6,892 nt of DNA from assembly GCA_030630695.1 (NCBI GenBank), contig DAOVMP010000022.1, positions 1 to 6,892 on the forward strand, in the 5' to 3' direction. A program made the translations under genes and the position numbers. Below are positions 1 to 5,069 of this stretch, piece by piece. Source of the DNA: Candidatus Woesearchaeota archaeon (GTDB lineage Archaea > Nanobdellota > Nanobdellia > Woesearchaeales > ARS49). Below the pieces are notes generated by a model. The model was not told the DNA's origin and did no database searches. It saw nothing but the letters and a program-made list of their open reading frames with translations. Within the stretch, counting starts at the first letter, position 1; each line of letters begins with the position of its first letter.

Positions 1-347
1 AGATTATAGGATTTGTACTTTTTTTGATTATTGCAATATATGATGGTTTTTTTGGTGCTGGCGGAGGGATTCTTATGACTTATTTACTTATTTTTCTATT
101 CGGACTGACGTATATAGAGTCTAATGCAACTGAGAAAATACCTTGGTTAGTTAATCTTACTATTGCGACAATTATATTTGCAGTATTTGGATTAATAAAT
201 TATGCATACGGCATAACGCTTCTTATAGGCAGTTTATTTGGGGGGCTTTTAGGAGCAAGAATCGCAATTAAAAAAGGGGAAAATTTTGTTAGAGTACTTT
301 TTGCAATCATAGTTATTATACTGGCAATTAAAATGCTCTTTTTCTAG
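1..347 (+). CDS. TauE/SafE-like membrane permease, C-terminal part (partial at left edge)
   Basis: The reading frame is open from the first bases (codons from position 3 onward) to the TAG at 345-347, so the true start lies outside the window. A TTG at 24 would be an internal codon. About 115 residues are visible and are almost entirely hydrophobic, with three or four membrane helices. Near the start is the glycine-rich stretch YDGFFGAGGG, which resembles the G-x-x-G-x-G-G repeat motif of TauE/SafE (DUF81) permeases. The later asparagine-containing helix, the GGLLGAR segment and the final VRVLFAIIVIILAIK helix also fit the second half of that family. Family members export or import sulfite, sulfonates, sulfoacetate or other small anions; the substrate cannot be read here. 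The next gene has its own promoter 9 bp downstream, so the two are probably separate transcription units. Confidence 0.72.
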   Translation, partial: IIGFVLFLIIAIYDGFFGAGGGILMTYLLIFLFGLTYIESNATEKIPWLVNLTIATIIFAVFGLINYAYGITLLIGSLFGGLLGARIAIKKGENFVRVLFAIIVIILAIKMLFF

Positions 348-355
348 GAAAAACA

Positions 356-363
356 TTTATAAA
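356..363 (+). promoter_or_regulatory. TATA box of the UMF1-like transporter gene
   Basis: TTTATAAA, preceded by an A-rich BRE-like stretch, is centred about 27 bp before the ATG at 387. That spacing predicts transcription starting at or within a few bases of the start codon, so a leaderless mRNA. No Shine-Dalgarno motif lies before this ATG, in agreement. Confidence 0.7.
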
Positions 364-386
364 CCCCTTCTACAAATTATTCTACT

Positions 387-1586
387 ATGAACAAAAAAGA
401 GGTATTTGCTTGGAGTATTTATGATATGGCTAATACTGCGTTTTCTGCATTATTTGTTACGTTTTTTTATCCACTGTATATCAAACATTATTTAGGTGGT
501 ACAGAGTTTCAGATTGGTTTGGTTTTTGGGCTTTCAATGCTTGCTGTTGCTTTGTTTGTTCCTTTCATAGGTGCATTATCAGATAGGTTAGGCAAAAGAA
601 TTCCTTTTATTATGTTTTTCACAATTATTTGTTGTTTATTTACTTTTGCAGTTATATATGTAAGCCTGACTTTTGCTTTATTATTCGGATTCATAGCTAA
701 TTTTTTCTATCATGCAGCACTAACTACATATAATGCCTTGCTACCAAGAATTGCTAAAAAAAGAGAGTTTGGCTGGGTTTCTGGTATTGGTGTTGCTACT
801 GGTTATGCTGGAACTCTACTAAGTTTAATCATGGCAATTATTATTTTAAATCATTTTGGCTGGGAAAGCACTCAAGGAATTAAAGCAATGTTTCCTGCAA
901 CTGCGTTATTCTTTTTTGGTTTCTCTTTAATCATTTATTTCTTGATTAAGGAAAAGAATAATCATAAAAGTCACTTAGTAAATGATATTCAAAGATCATT
1001 TAAAGAGGTTTTCAATACTATAAAACATATTACAAAATATAAGGGCTTGTTATACTTTATCGCCGCAATGTTTATGTATGTTAATGCTATTAATGCTGTA
1101 ATAGTTTTCTTATATTTATATGGAAGATCTGAAATTGGTTTGTCTGTTAAAGCTTTTATGGTGTTTTATATTATTTTTTCATTAGCAGCAGCTTTAGGTT
1201 CTTTTATTTTTGGTAAAATCACAGATAAAGTGGGTGCTAAAAGAACTTTGGGTTTGGCAGGAGTTATGTGGTTGATAACAGCAGTAATTTTGTTCTATGT
1301 TTCGTCACTAACTTCTTTTTTTATTGCAGGCATAATAGGAGGTATTGCTTTAGGAACTGTTTGGACTGCAATGCGGCCTTTAACTATTCAGTTAAGTCCT
1401 AAAAAAAATATTGGCCAGTTTTTTGGTTTTATGGAACTGACAGGAAAGTTTTCAGGTGTTTTAGGACCGATTATTTTTGGTTTTTTAGCTTCTAGTTTTA
1501 ATTATCAGGCAGCAATTGCTTCTTTATTTGTGTTTTTTATTCTAGGTTTAGTTTTCTTATGGTTTGTTCCAGGTGATGAAAAATGA
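387..1586 (+). CDS. Major facilitator superfamily transporter, UMF1/Atg22-like
   Basis: This 399-residue polytopic membrane protein is of full MFS length, with about 12 hydrophobic helices in two halves joined by a charged loop around residues 190-215. The N-terminus AWSIYDMANTAFS is the hallmark opening of the UMF1 family (related to yeast vacuolar Atg22; compare W-x-x-YDWANSAF). The loop between helices 2 and 3 carries the MFS motif A form GALSDRLGKRIPF near residue 62, and a second copy, FGKITDKVGAKRT, lies at the matching place in the second half. Known relatives move amino acids or other small organic solutes; the substrate here is unknown. The start is fixed by the TATA box about 27 bp upstream. 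The stop overlaps the ATG of the next gene (ATGA at 1583-1586), so the transporter and an acyl-CoA synthetase-type subunit are translationally coupled. Confidence 0.87.
   Translation: MNKKEVFAWSIYDMANTAFSALFVTFFYPLYIKHYLGGTEFQIGLVFGLSMLAVALFVPFIGALSDRLGKRIPFIMFFTIICCLFTFAVIYVSLTFALLFGFIANFFYHAALTTYNALLPRIAKKREFGWVSGIGVATGYAGTLLSLIMAIIILNHFGWESTQGIKAMFPATALFFFGFSLIIYFLIKEKNNHKSHLVNDIQRSFKEVFNTIKHITKYKGLLYFIAAMFMYVNAINAVIVFLYLYGRSEIGLSVKAFMVFYIIFSLAAALGSFIFGKITDKVGAKRTLGLAGVMWLITAVILFYVSSLTSFFIAGIIGGIALGTVWTAMRPLTIQLSPKKNIGQFFGFMELTGKFSGVLGPIIFGFLASSFNYQAAIASLFVFFILGLVFLWFVPGDEK
1571..1577 (+). promoter_or_regulatory. Shine-Dalgarno site for the ATP-grasp gene
   Basis: AGGTGAT lies within the end of the transporter gene, 5 nt before the ATG at 1583. 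It is complementary to the usual archaeal 16S rRNA 3' end. It supports the chosen start and re-initiation on the same mRNA. Confidence 0.7.
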
Positions 1587-2182
1587 AAACTGTTGAAGAT
1601 TCATTAAATTTTATAGAAAAGTTTCTGCCTGTTCCTCAAAGACAGGTTATAAAAAATGTAAAAGATGTAAATTTAAAACTTCCGTTGGTTTTAAAAATTA
1701 TTTCAAGTAAATTTTCTCATAAAACAGAGGTTAAAGGTGTCAGGATTGTTAATTCTGAAGAAGAATTAGAAAAGAATTTTGATGAATTAATGAAAATCAA
1801 AGGAACAAAAGCGGTTTTGGTTCAAGAGTTTGTAAAAGGTATAGAATTAATAATCGGGATTAAAAAAGATCCTTCTTTTGGACACGCAATAATGTTTGGT
1901 GTTGGCGGCGTCATGGTTGAATTGTTAAAAGATGTTTCTTTTAGGATTTGTCCAATAACAAACAAAGATGCAGAAGAAATGATTGATGATTTAAAAGCTA
2001 AAGATTTATTGACAGGTTTTAGAGGTTCTAAATCAGTTAATCTTAATCTGCTAAAAAGAATTCTAGTCAAAGTTTCAAATATTCCTTTAAAGAATAAAAA
2101 CATTAAAGAATTAGATATTAATCCTTTAATTATAAATGATAAACATGCTTTTGTTGTTGATGCTAGGCTAGAACTCGATTAA
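1583..2182 (+). CDS. acdB: ADP-forming acetyl/acyl-CoA synthetase, beta (ATP-grasp) subunit
   Basis: The 199-residue protein matches the ATP-grasp beta subunit of NDP-forming acyl-CoA synthetases. These enzymes make acyl-phosphate and then ATP plus free acid from acyl-CoA, ADP and Pi in archaeal fermentation. Visible family marks in order are LPLVLKI then SHKTEVKGV (about residues 34-53), the ATP-grasp strand VLVQEFVKGIELIIGIKKDPSFGHAIMFG (79-107), the glycine-rich GVGGVMVELLKDVSFR (106-121), the LLTGFRG loop (141-147) and the C-terminal metal/nucleotide site ELDINPLII with VDAR at the end. The length is slightly below the roughly 230 residues usual for a separate beta subunit, with the shortfall at the N-terminus. 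No alpha (CoA-binding, phosphohistidine) subunit lies in the window. The acyl substrate is unknown. The gene overlaps the transporter upstream by ATGA and ends 20 bp inside a convergent small gene. Confidence 0.82.
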   Translation: MKTVEDSLNFIEKFLPVPQRQVIKNVKDVNLKLPLVLKIISSKFSHKTEVKGVRIVNSEEELEKNFDELMKIKGTKAVLVQEFVKGIELIIGIKKDPSFGHAIMFGVGGVMVELLKDVSFRICPITNKDAEEMIDDLKAKDLLTGFRGSKSVNLNLLKRILVKVSNIPLKNKNIKELDINPLIINDKHAFVVDARLELD

Positions 2183-2378
2183 TGCATTCGCTTTTTGGAA
2201 CGATTCTGTCTCCGCATACGCATTCTTTGCTGTAACACTTGCATTGCTGACCATTCAGCTCGCATAGGTCTTTATTTAGAACATCTTGAACTACATAGGA
2301 TCTGATATTATCTCCGTATAGAGATCCTAAGAATATTGCCATCAAGAGCATGAATGCAAATAGTAGTGCGTATTTCAT
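2163..2378 (-). CDS. Small exported or membrane-anchored cysteine-rich protein, unknown function
   Basis: This 71-residue protein has an N-terminal hydrophobic segment (about residues 3-20) that could be a signal peptide or a single membrane anchor. A short polar stretch and a cysteine-rich tail with six cysteines (39, 46, 48, 53, 55, 65) follow, including CKC and CVC. The tail could bind metal or form disulfides outside the membrane. I recognise no family. Evidence that it is real: an archaeal TATA box about 28 bp before the ATG, a sensible signal/mature layout, and cysteine clustering unlike a chance frame. Its last 20 bp overlap the 3' end of the convergent ATP-grasp gene (tail to tail). 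A link to the thiol-oxidoreductase genes further right is possible but only inferred. Confidence 0.65.
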   Translation of the reverse strand: MKYALLFAFMLLMAIFLGSLYGDNIRSYVVQDVLNKDLCELNGQQCKCYSKECVCGDRIVPKSECINRVLA

Positions 2379-2401
2379 ATGACTAAAATTAGCCTATTTC
2401 C

Positions 2402-2409
2402 TTTATATA
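2402..2409 (-). promoter_or_regulatory. TATA box of the small cysteine-rich gene
   Basis: Read on the minus strand this is TATATAAA in an A/T-rich context, centred about 28 bp before the ATG at 2378. The spacing predicts a leaderless transcript. It is arranged divergently to the promoter at 2485. Confidence 0.6.
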
Positions 2410-2426
2410 TTTTGCCTTTTTTAGTA

Positions 2427-2469
2427 CGCCGGGCTTCGCATCAGCACAAAGGTGTTCTACACCAGCACG
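2427..2469. other. GC-rich island between divergent promoters
   Basis: About 26 of 43 bases are G or C by hand count, in surroundings near one third. The stretch contains the short hairpin GGTGT-TCT-ACACC (2451-2463), and CAGCAC occurs on both sides of it (2442-2447 and 2463-2468). It lies between the minus-strand TATA box at 2402 and the plus-strand promoter at 2479-2492. No credible coding frame runs through it. It could be a binding site for a regulator of the divergent pair, part of a small RNA, or a remnant of inserted DNA. Confidence 0.35.
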
Positions 2470-2478
2470 ATTTCAAGA

Positions 2479-2492
2479 GTAAACTTTAAATA
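2479..2492 (+). promoter_or_regulatory. BRE plus TATA box ahead of the zinc-ribbon gene
   Basis: GTAAAC (a good BRE) is followed by TTTAAATA at 2485-2492, an archaeal consensus TATA box. The expected transcription start, about 26 bp past its centre, falls near 2511-2518, inside the left arm of the first hairpin of the repeat. The mRNA of the zinc-ribbon gene would then have a leader of about 105 nt carrying most of the twin-hairpin element. Confidence 0.6.
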
Positions 2493-2506
2493 CTTCTAAA
2501 CCTAGA

Positions 2507-2601
2507 TATAGCATAAGACATAACTAATCATACAAATTGTATGTCTTATGCTATTTAGCAAAAGACGTCTATTTGTTCAATTATTTACGTCTTTGGCTAT
2601 A
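2507..2601. repeat. Twin-hairpin element, copy 1
   Basis: Two related hairpins lie in tandem. Hairpin A pairs 2508-2522 with 2540-2554 (15 bp, perfect) around a 17-nt loop. Hairpin B pairs 2556-2559 plus 2561-2568 with 2587-2594 plus 2596-2599 (12 bp and one mismatch) around an 18-nt loop. The arms of A and B are alike: TAGCATAAGACAT against TAGCAAAAGACGT on the left, and ATGTCTTATGCTA against ACGTCTTTGGCTA on the right, with a 47-nt period. The ends TATAGC and GCTATA are inverted repeats. A second copy lies at 6057-6150. This copy sits between the promoter at 2479-2492 and the start of the zinc-ribbon gene. Confidence 0.85.
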
Positions 2602-2610
2602 ATCACAAGT

Positions 2611-2616
2611 AGGGGG
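2611..2616 (+). promoter_or_regulatory. Shine-Dalgarno-like site of the zinc-ribbon gene
   Basis: AGGGGG lies 5 nt before the ATG at 2622, the same spacing as the SD of the ATP-grasp gene. The other promoter-proximal genes here lack such a site. Its presence supports the chosen start and a transcript with a leader. Confidence 0.55.
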
Positions 2617-2621
2617 AAAGT

Positions 2622-2783
2622 ATGGTTGAAAAGAAGAAATACAGATGCGCAGCATGTAATTGGAAATTCTCTAGAAATTATAAGCCAGGACTGTGCCCTT
2701 ACTGCGGCAGAGAGAGTGTTGAAGAAGCAATAGACAACTCAGCAACAGGAATGGTAAAAGAAGTCGAAGAGTTAGGTAAATAA
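2622..2783 (+). CDS. Small zinc-ribbon protein
   Basis: The 53-residue protein has two CxxC knuckles, C9-A-A-C12 (in YRCAACNWKF) and C25-P-Y-C28 (in GLCPYCGRE), spaced as in a rubredoxin-like or RNA-polymerase-subunit-like zinc ribbon. An acidic C-terminal tail with the pattern of a short helix (residues 31-53) follows. It would bind one zinc ion in the cytoplasm. Archaeal RNA polymerase subunit P (Rpo12) has the same fold, but its basic C-terminal tail is missing here, so I do not call it that. Small zinc ribbons of this type are common in DPANN genomes and often bind nucleic acid or act as adaptors; the role here is unknown. The gene is preceded by an SD-like AGGGGG and by a leader containing the twin-hairpin repeat. 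A longer open frame at 2548-2733 overlaps it but lacks any protein-like pattern. Confidence 0.85.
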   Translation: MVEKKKYRCAACNWKFSRNYKPGLCPYCGRESVEEAIDNSATGMVKEVEELGK

Positions 2784-2861
2784 TACTAATTCTATTAATA
2801 AAATAATCAATTAAAAGAACCAATTTAACATATTCTTAGAAGAGGAGGGAAACAGAACCTT

Positions 2862-2869
2862 TTTATATA
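2862..2869 (+). promoter_or_regulatory. TATA box of the DUF4406-like gene
   Basis: TTTATATA is centred about 28 bp before the ATG at 2894, predicting a leaderless mRNA. A purine-rich GAGGAGGG lies further upstream (2842-2849) but serves no credible start codon. Confidence 0.65.
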
Positions 2870-2893
2870 ATCTTATGATTTTTTTACAGTAAG

Positions 2894-3226
2894 ATGAAAA
2901 GATTGAATATTTATGTTGCTGGACCGGTAACATCTCATGATAAAGATATTGTCAAAAAAAATGTAGAAGTTGCCAAAAAAATAGGTGAAGAAATACTAAA
3001 ATTAGGTCACTTACCTTATGTTCCCCACTCTCATTTTTCTGAGTGGGATATTGATATTCATGAATATTATGATTTATTTCAATTACATGGAAATGAAATT
3101 CTAGAAAAATGGGCGGATGCGTTGTTTTTTATAGCAGAAAGTAAAGGGGCAAATGCAGAAAAAGCAAAAGCAAAAAAATTAGGTTTGCCAATATTTACTT
3201 GTCTTGATGAATTACCAAAACAGTAA
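2894..3226 (+). CDS. Nucleoside 2-deoxyribosyltransferase-like protein (DUF4406 type)
   Basis: This 110-residue protein begins with a beta strand and the glycine-proline turn LNIYVAGPVTS, the opening of the DUF4406/nucleoside 2-deoxyribosyltransferase-like superfamily. In mid-protein GHLPYVPHSHF matches the substrate-side segment. The end, WADALFFIAESKGANAEKAKAKKLGLPIF (about residues 74-102), matches the family pattern of AD-x-hydrophobic, S-x-GA-x-x-E, A-x-x-LG-x-P-hydrophobic, where the acidic residue belongs to the presumed active site. Relatives transfer or hydrolyse deoxyribosyl groups of nucleosides or nucleotides; many, including phage and archaeal members, are uncharacterised. The length is normal for the short form. 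The start is set by the TATA box 28 bp upstream. The gene ends 12 bp from the convergent HD-domain gene. Confidence 0.8.
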   Translation: MKRLNIYVAGPVTSHDKDIVKKNVEVAKKIGEEILKLGHLPYVPHSHFSEWDIDIHEYYDLFQLHGNEILEKWADALFFIAESKGANAEKAKAKKLGLPIFTCLDELPKQ

Positions 3227-3238
3227 TGAAACTCAGCT

Positions 3239-3805
3239 TTAATGATGCGGTTTTAGAATAATTTTACTCGCTTCGTATTTATCTTTTACAAGTTCTTTTG
3301 CTTCTGGTGTTAATTTATTCCAGCTTCTTTCAAGTTTAGCTCTTACCCAGTCTGTTGCTTCAGCAGTATTCATATTCTTTTTGACAAATACAAAGCGTAA
3401 AAGAGAAGGTATCATCTCAAAATGAGACATTGCATCAGCATTAGCAACACATTCTGCTTCGATAGTTTCTCTTGGAATATCTGTGCTCCCCCTATGTGCG
3501 TAAATGCAGTGTTTTACTTTCTCAATTCTTTCTTGAGCATAACCCAAGTTTTGCAGGATTTCTTCAGCTTCTCTTGCACCATGAATGTGATGCTCAGGAA
3601 GAAAACGTCTATCTTTAATACTTGCATAATCATGTAGTAATGCTGCAATTTCAACAATCTCAATATCTGCCCCCACTTTGTGAGCTAATTTTTTAGCATG
3701 CAACGTAACCGAAAGCGCATGATCTAAAATGCCTCTTCCTAAATAATTAGAACCAGATTTACTCGCTTCAACTACTATCTGTCTAATATCTTCAACCAAC
3801 CCCAT
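3239..3805 (-). CDS. HD-domain phosphohydrolase
   Basis: This 188-residue cytoplasmic protein has a single HD domain. The metal-binding residues can be followed in order: H29 in LDHALSV, the HD doublet H58-D59 in AALLHDYAS, H73/H75 in HHIHGAREAEEIL, H99 and H104 in KHCIYAHRGS, and D124 in ANADAMSHF. The extra histidines between the HD doublet and the last aspartate suggest a two-metal centre, as in YpgQ/YedJ-like nucleotide hydrolases. Such enzymes remove phosphates from nucleotides; the substrate is not evident. A TTG at 3808 would add one residue, but the ATG at 3805 is preferred, being 26 bp from the TATA box and consistent with a leaderless mRNA. The gene is convergent with the DUF4406-like gene, another possible nucleotide-metabolism protein. 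Confidence 0.87.
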   Translation of the reverse strand: MGLVEDIRQIVVEASKSGSNYLGRGILDHALSVTLHAKKLAHKVGADIEIVEIAALLHDYASIKDRRFLPEHHIHGAREAEEILQNLGYAQERIEKVKHCIYAHRGSTDIPRETIEAECVANADAMSHFEMIPSLLRFVFVKKNMNTAEATDWVRAKLERSWNKLTPEAKELVKDKYEASKIILKPHH

Positions 3806-3825
3806 CAAAGATTATAAAAAAGAGG

Positions 3826-3835
3826 TTTTATTTAA
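3826..3835 (-). promoter_or_regulatory. TATA-like box of the HD-domain gene
   Basis: On the minus strand this reads TTAAATAAAA, centred about 26 bp before the ATG at 3805. No SD motif is seen before the start, in agreement with a leaderless transcript. A second A/T run (TTTTTTATAA) lies closer to the start but at a less suitable distance. Confidence 0.5.
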
Positions 3836-3890
3836 CATTTTCGGAATGTTCCAACACCCTCAGAATTCTCCTAGTTAATAATAGTATTTA

Positions 3891-5069
3891 TCAACAAAGC
3901 AACAATACTTTCTCAATTTCTTCTACAAATTTATCAACATCTTCTTCTGTGTTGTAACAATACAGTGAAGCTCTTACACTTCCTTTAAGATTGTGTTTAT
4001 TAAACCATGAATGACAACAGTGTGCTCCACTACGAACCGCGATATTTGCAGAATTATCAAGTATTATAGCAACTTCGTGAGGATCCATGTTTTTAATATT
4101 AAAACTAAAGATTCCTCCGCGTTCTTCTGCATTCAAACCACCGATTATTTCGATTTTTTCATGATTTCCTAATTTTTCTGTTATTCTTTTATTCAATTCG
4201 ATTTCATGGGCAATTATATTCTTCATTCCAATCTTACTCAAATACTTTACAGCTTCTCCTAGTCCCATTATTCCTGCATAGTTTTGCAATCCTGCTTCGA
4301 ATTTTTCAGGAGGCGGTAAAAATTTGCATTTTTCATATGTTGTTTCTTCTACAGTGTCTCCGCCGACTAAAAATGGTTTTAATTTTTCTAGTAACGAATA
4401 TTTTCCATATAAGATTCCTGTTCCGCTTGGCCCCGTCATTTTATGTCCTGAACAGGAAAAGAAATCTACATCCAGTTTTTGAACATCTACTGGTTTATGT
4501 GGTGCAGATTGAGCTCCATCTAATAAAACTAAACTTCCGTTGGCATGTGCTAACTTAATCATTTCTTCTACAGGTTGTGATGTTCCGTCTAAATTAGAAG
4601 TTTGAACTGTGGAAACTAATTTTACAGATGAGTTTAACTTAGATTTAAAGTCTTCAATATTCCCAAATTCAAATATTTCGTGTTTTATTCCTTTTGAATT
4701 TAAAATCTGCCATGGAATTAGATTAGAATTGTGTTCTTTGTCAGAAATTAGAACAATATCTCCTTCTTGTAATGATAATGAATTTGCAATTAAGTTTATT
4801 CCTTCTGTTGTATTGCGGGTAAAGATTATTTCTTGAACTTTTTTTGCATTAAAGAATTTTTGTATGATTCTTCTAGCATTTGTTACTTCTTCATCTACTC
4901 TTTTACTTAGTTTATGATAACTTCTGCCGCCGCATACGGGATAATCATTATAATATTCATTTATTTTATCAATTACTTGAACAGGACGCAATGTTTGGCA
5001 GGCATTGTCTAAATAAATCACTCCTTTAGATAATATGGGAAAATCTTTTCTTATTTTTTCTGCATTCAT
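3891..5069 (-). CDS. sufS: SufS/CsdA-type cysteine desulfurase
   Basis: This 392-residue PLP enzyme of fold type I takes sulfur from cysteine as an enzyme persulfide for Fe-S cluster or thiolated-RNA synthesis. The expected residues are all present: H113 in SDKEHNSN (stacks on PLP), D184 and Q187 in DGAQSAPH, K210 in SGHKMTGPSGTG (Schiff base), and the catalytic cysteine C351 in VRSGAHCC, which corresponds to R-x-G-x-H-C of group II SufS. R366 lies in VRASLYCYNT (substrate carboxylate). The opening YLDNACQTLRP is an archaeal variant of the usual DNAAT. C352, directly after the catalytic cysteine, and the final C392 are unusual. The length is close to the usual 400. The ATG overlaps the stop of the upstream dsbA-like gene (ATGA), with a GAGGA motif 9 nt upstream. 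No SufBCD or scaffold gene is in the window. Confidence 0.93.
   Translation of the reverse strand: MNAEKIRKDFPILSKGVIYLDNACQTLRPVQVIDKINEYYNDYPVCGGRSYHKLSKRVDEEVTNARRIIQKFFNAKKVQEIIFTRNTTEGINLIANSLSLQEGDIVLISDKEHNSNLIPWQILNSKGIKHEIFEFGNIEDFKSKLNSSVKLVSTVQTSNLDGTSQPVEEMIKLAHANGSLVLLDGAQSAPHKPVDVQKLDVDFFSCSGHKMTGPSGTGILYGKYSLLEKLKPFLVGGDTVEETTYEKCKFLPPPEKFEAGLQNYAGIMGLGEAVKYLSKIGMKNIIAHEIELNKRITEKLGNHEKIEIIGGLNAEERGGIFSFNIKNMDPHEVAIILDNSANIAVRSGAHCCHSWFNKHNLKGSVRASLYCYNTEEDVDKFVEEIEKVLLLC

Noticed and set aside
1822..2103. Open frame of 93 codons on the minus strand inside the ATP-grasp gene.
   Set aside because: It is antisense to a well-matched conserved gene, has no start signals, and its composition is the mirror of the coding strand.
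2507..2601. Twin-hairpin element considered as a CRISPR fragment or tRNA.
   Set aside because: Arms are inverted, not direct repeats with unique spacers of fixed length; there is no acceptor stem, T-loop or CCA-like end.
2548..2733. Open frame of 61 codons on the plus strand overlapping the zinc-ribbon gene.
   Set aside because: It starts inside the right arm of a hairpin, shows no domain or hydrophobic pattern, and lies in another frame of the gene at 2622-2783, which has two CxxC knuckles and an SD-like site.
2842..2849. Strong purine-rich SD-like GAGGAGGG upstream of the DUF4406-like gene.
   Set aside because: The only ATG within reach (2875) gives five codons, and the TATA box at 2862 places the transcript start downstream of this motif.
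3422..3637. Open frame of 71 codons on the plus strand.
   Set aside because: It is antisense to the HD-domain gene, whose metal ligands are all in place.
3842..3857. Motif GGAATGTTCC and following ACACC as a possible operator or relative of the GC-rich island.
   Set aside because: The palindrome is short and imperfect at its centre, and the likeness to 2453-2463 is about ten bases, too little to claim.
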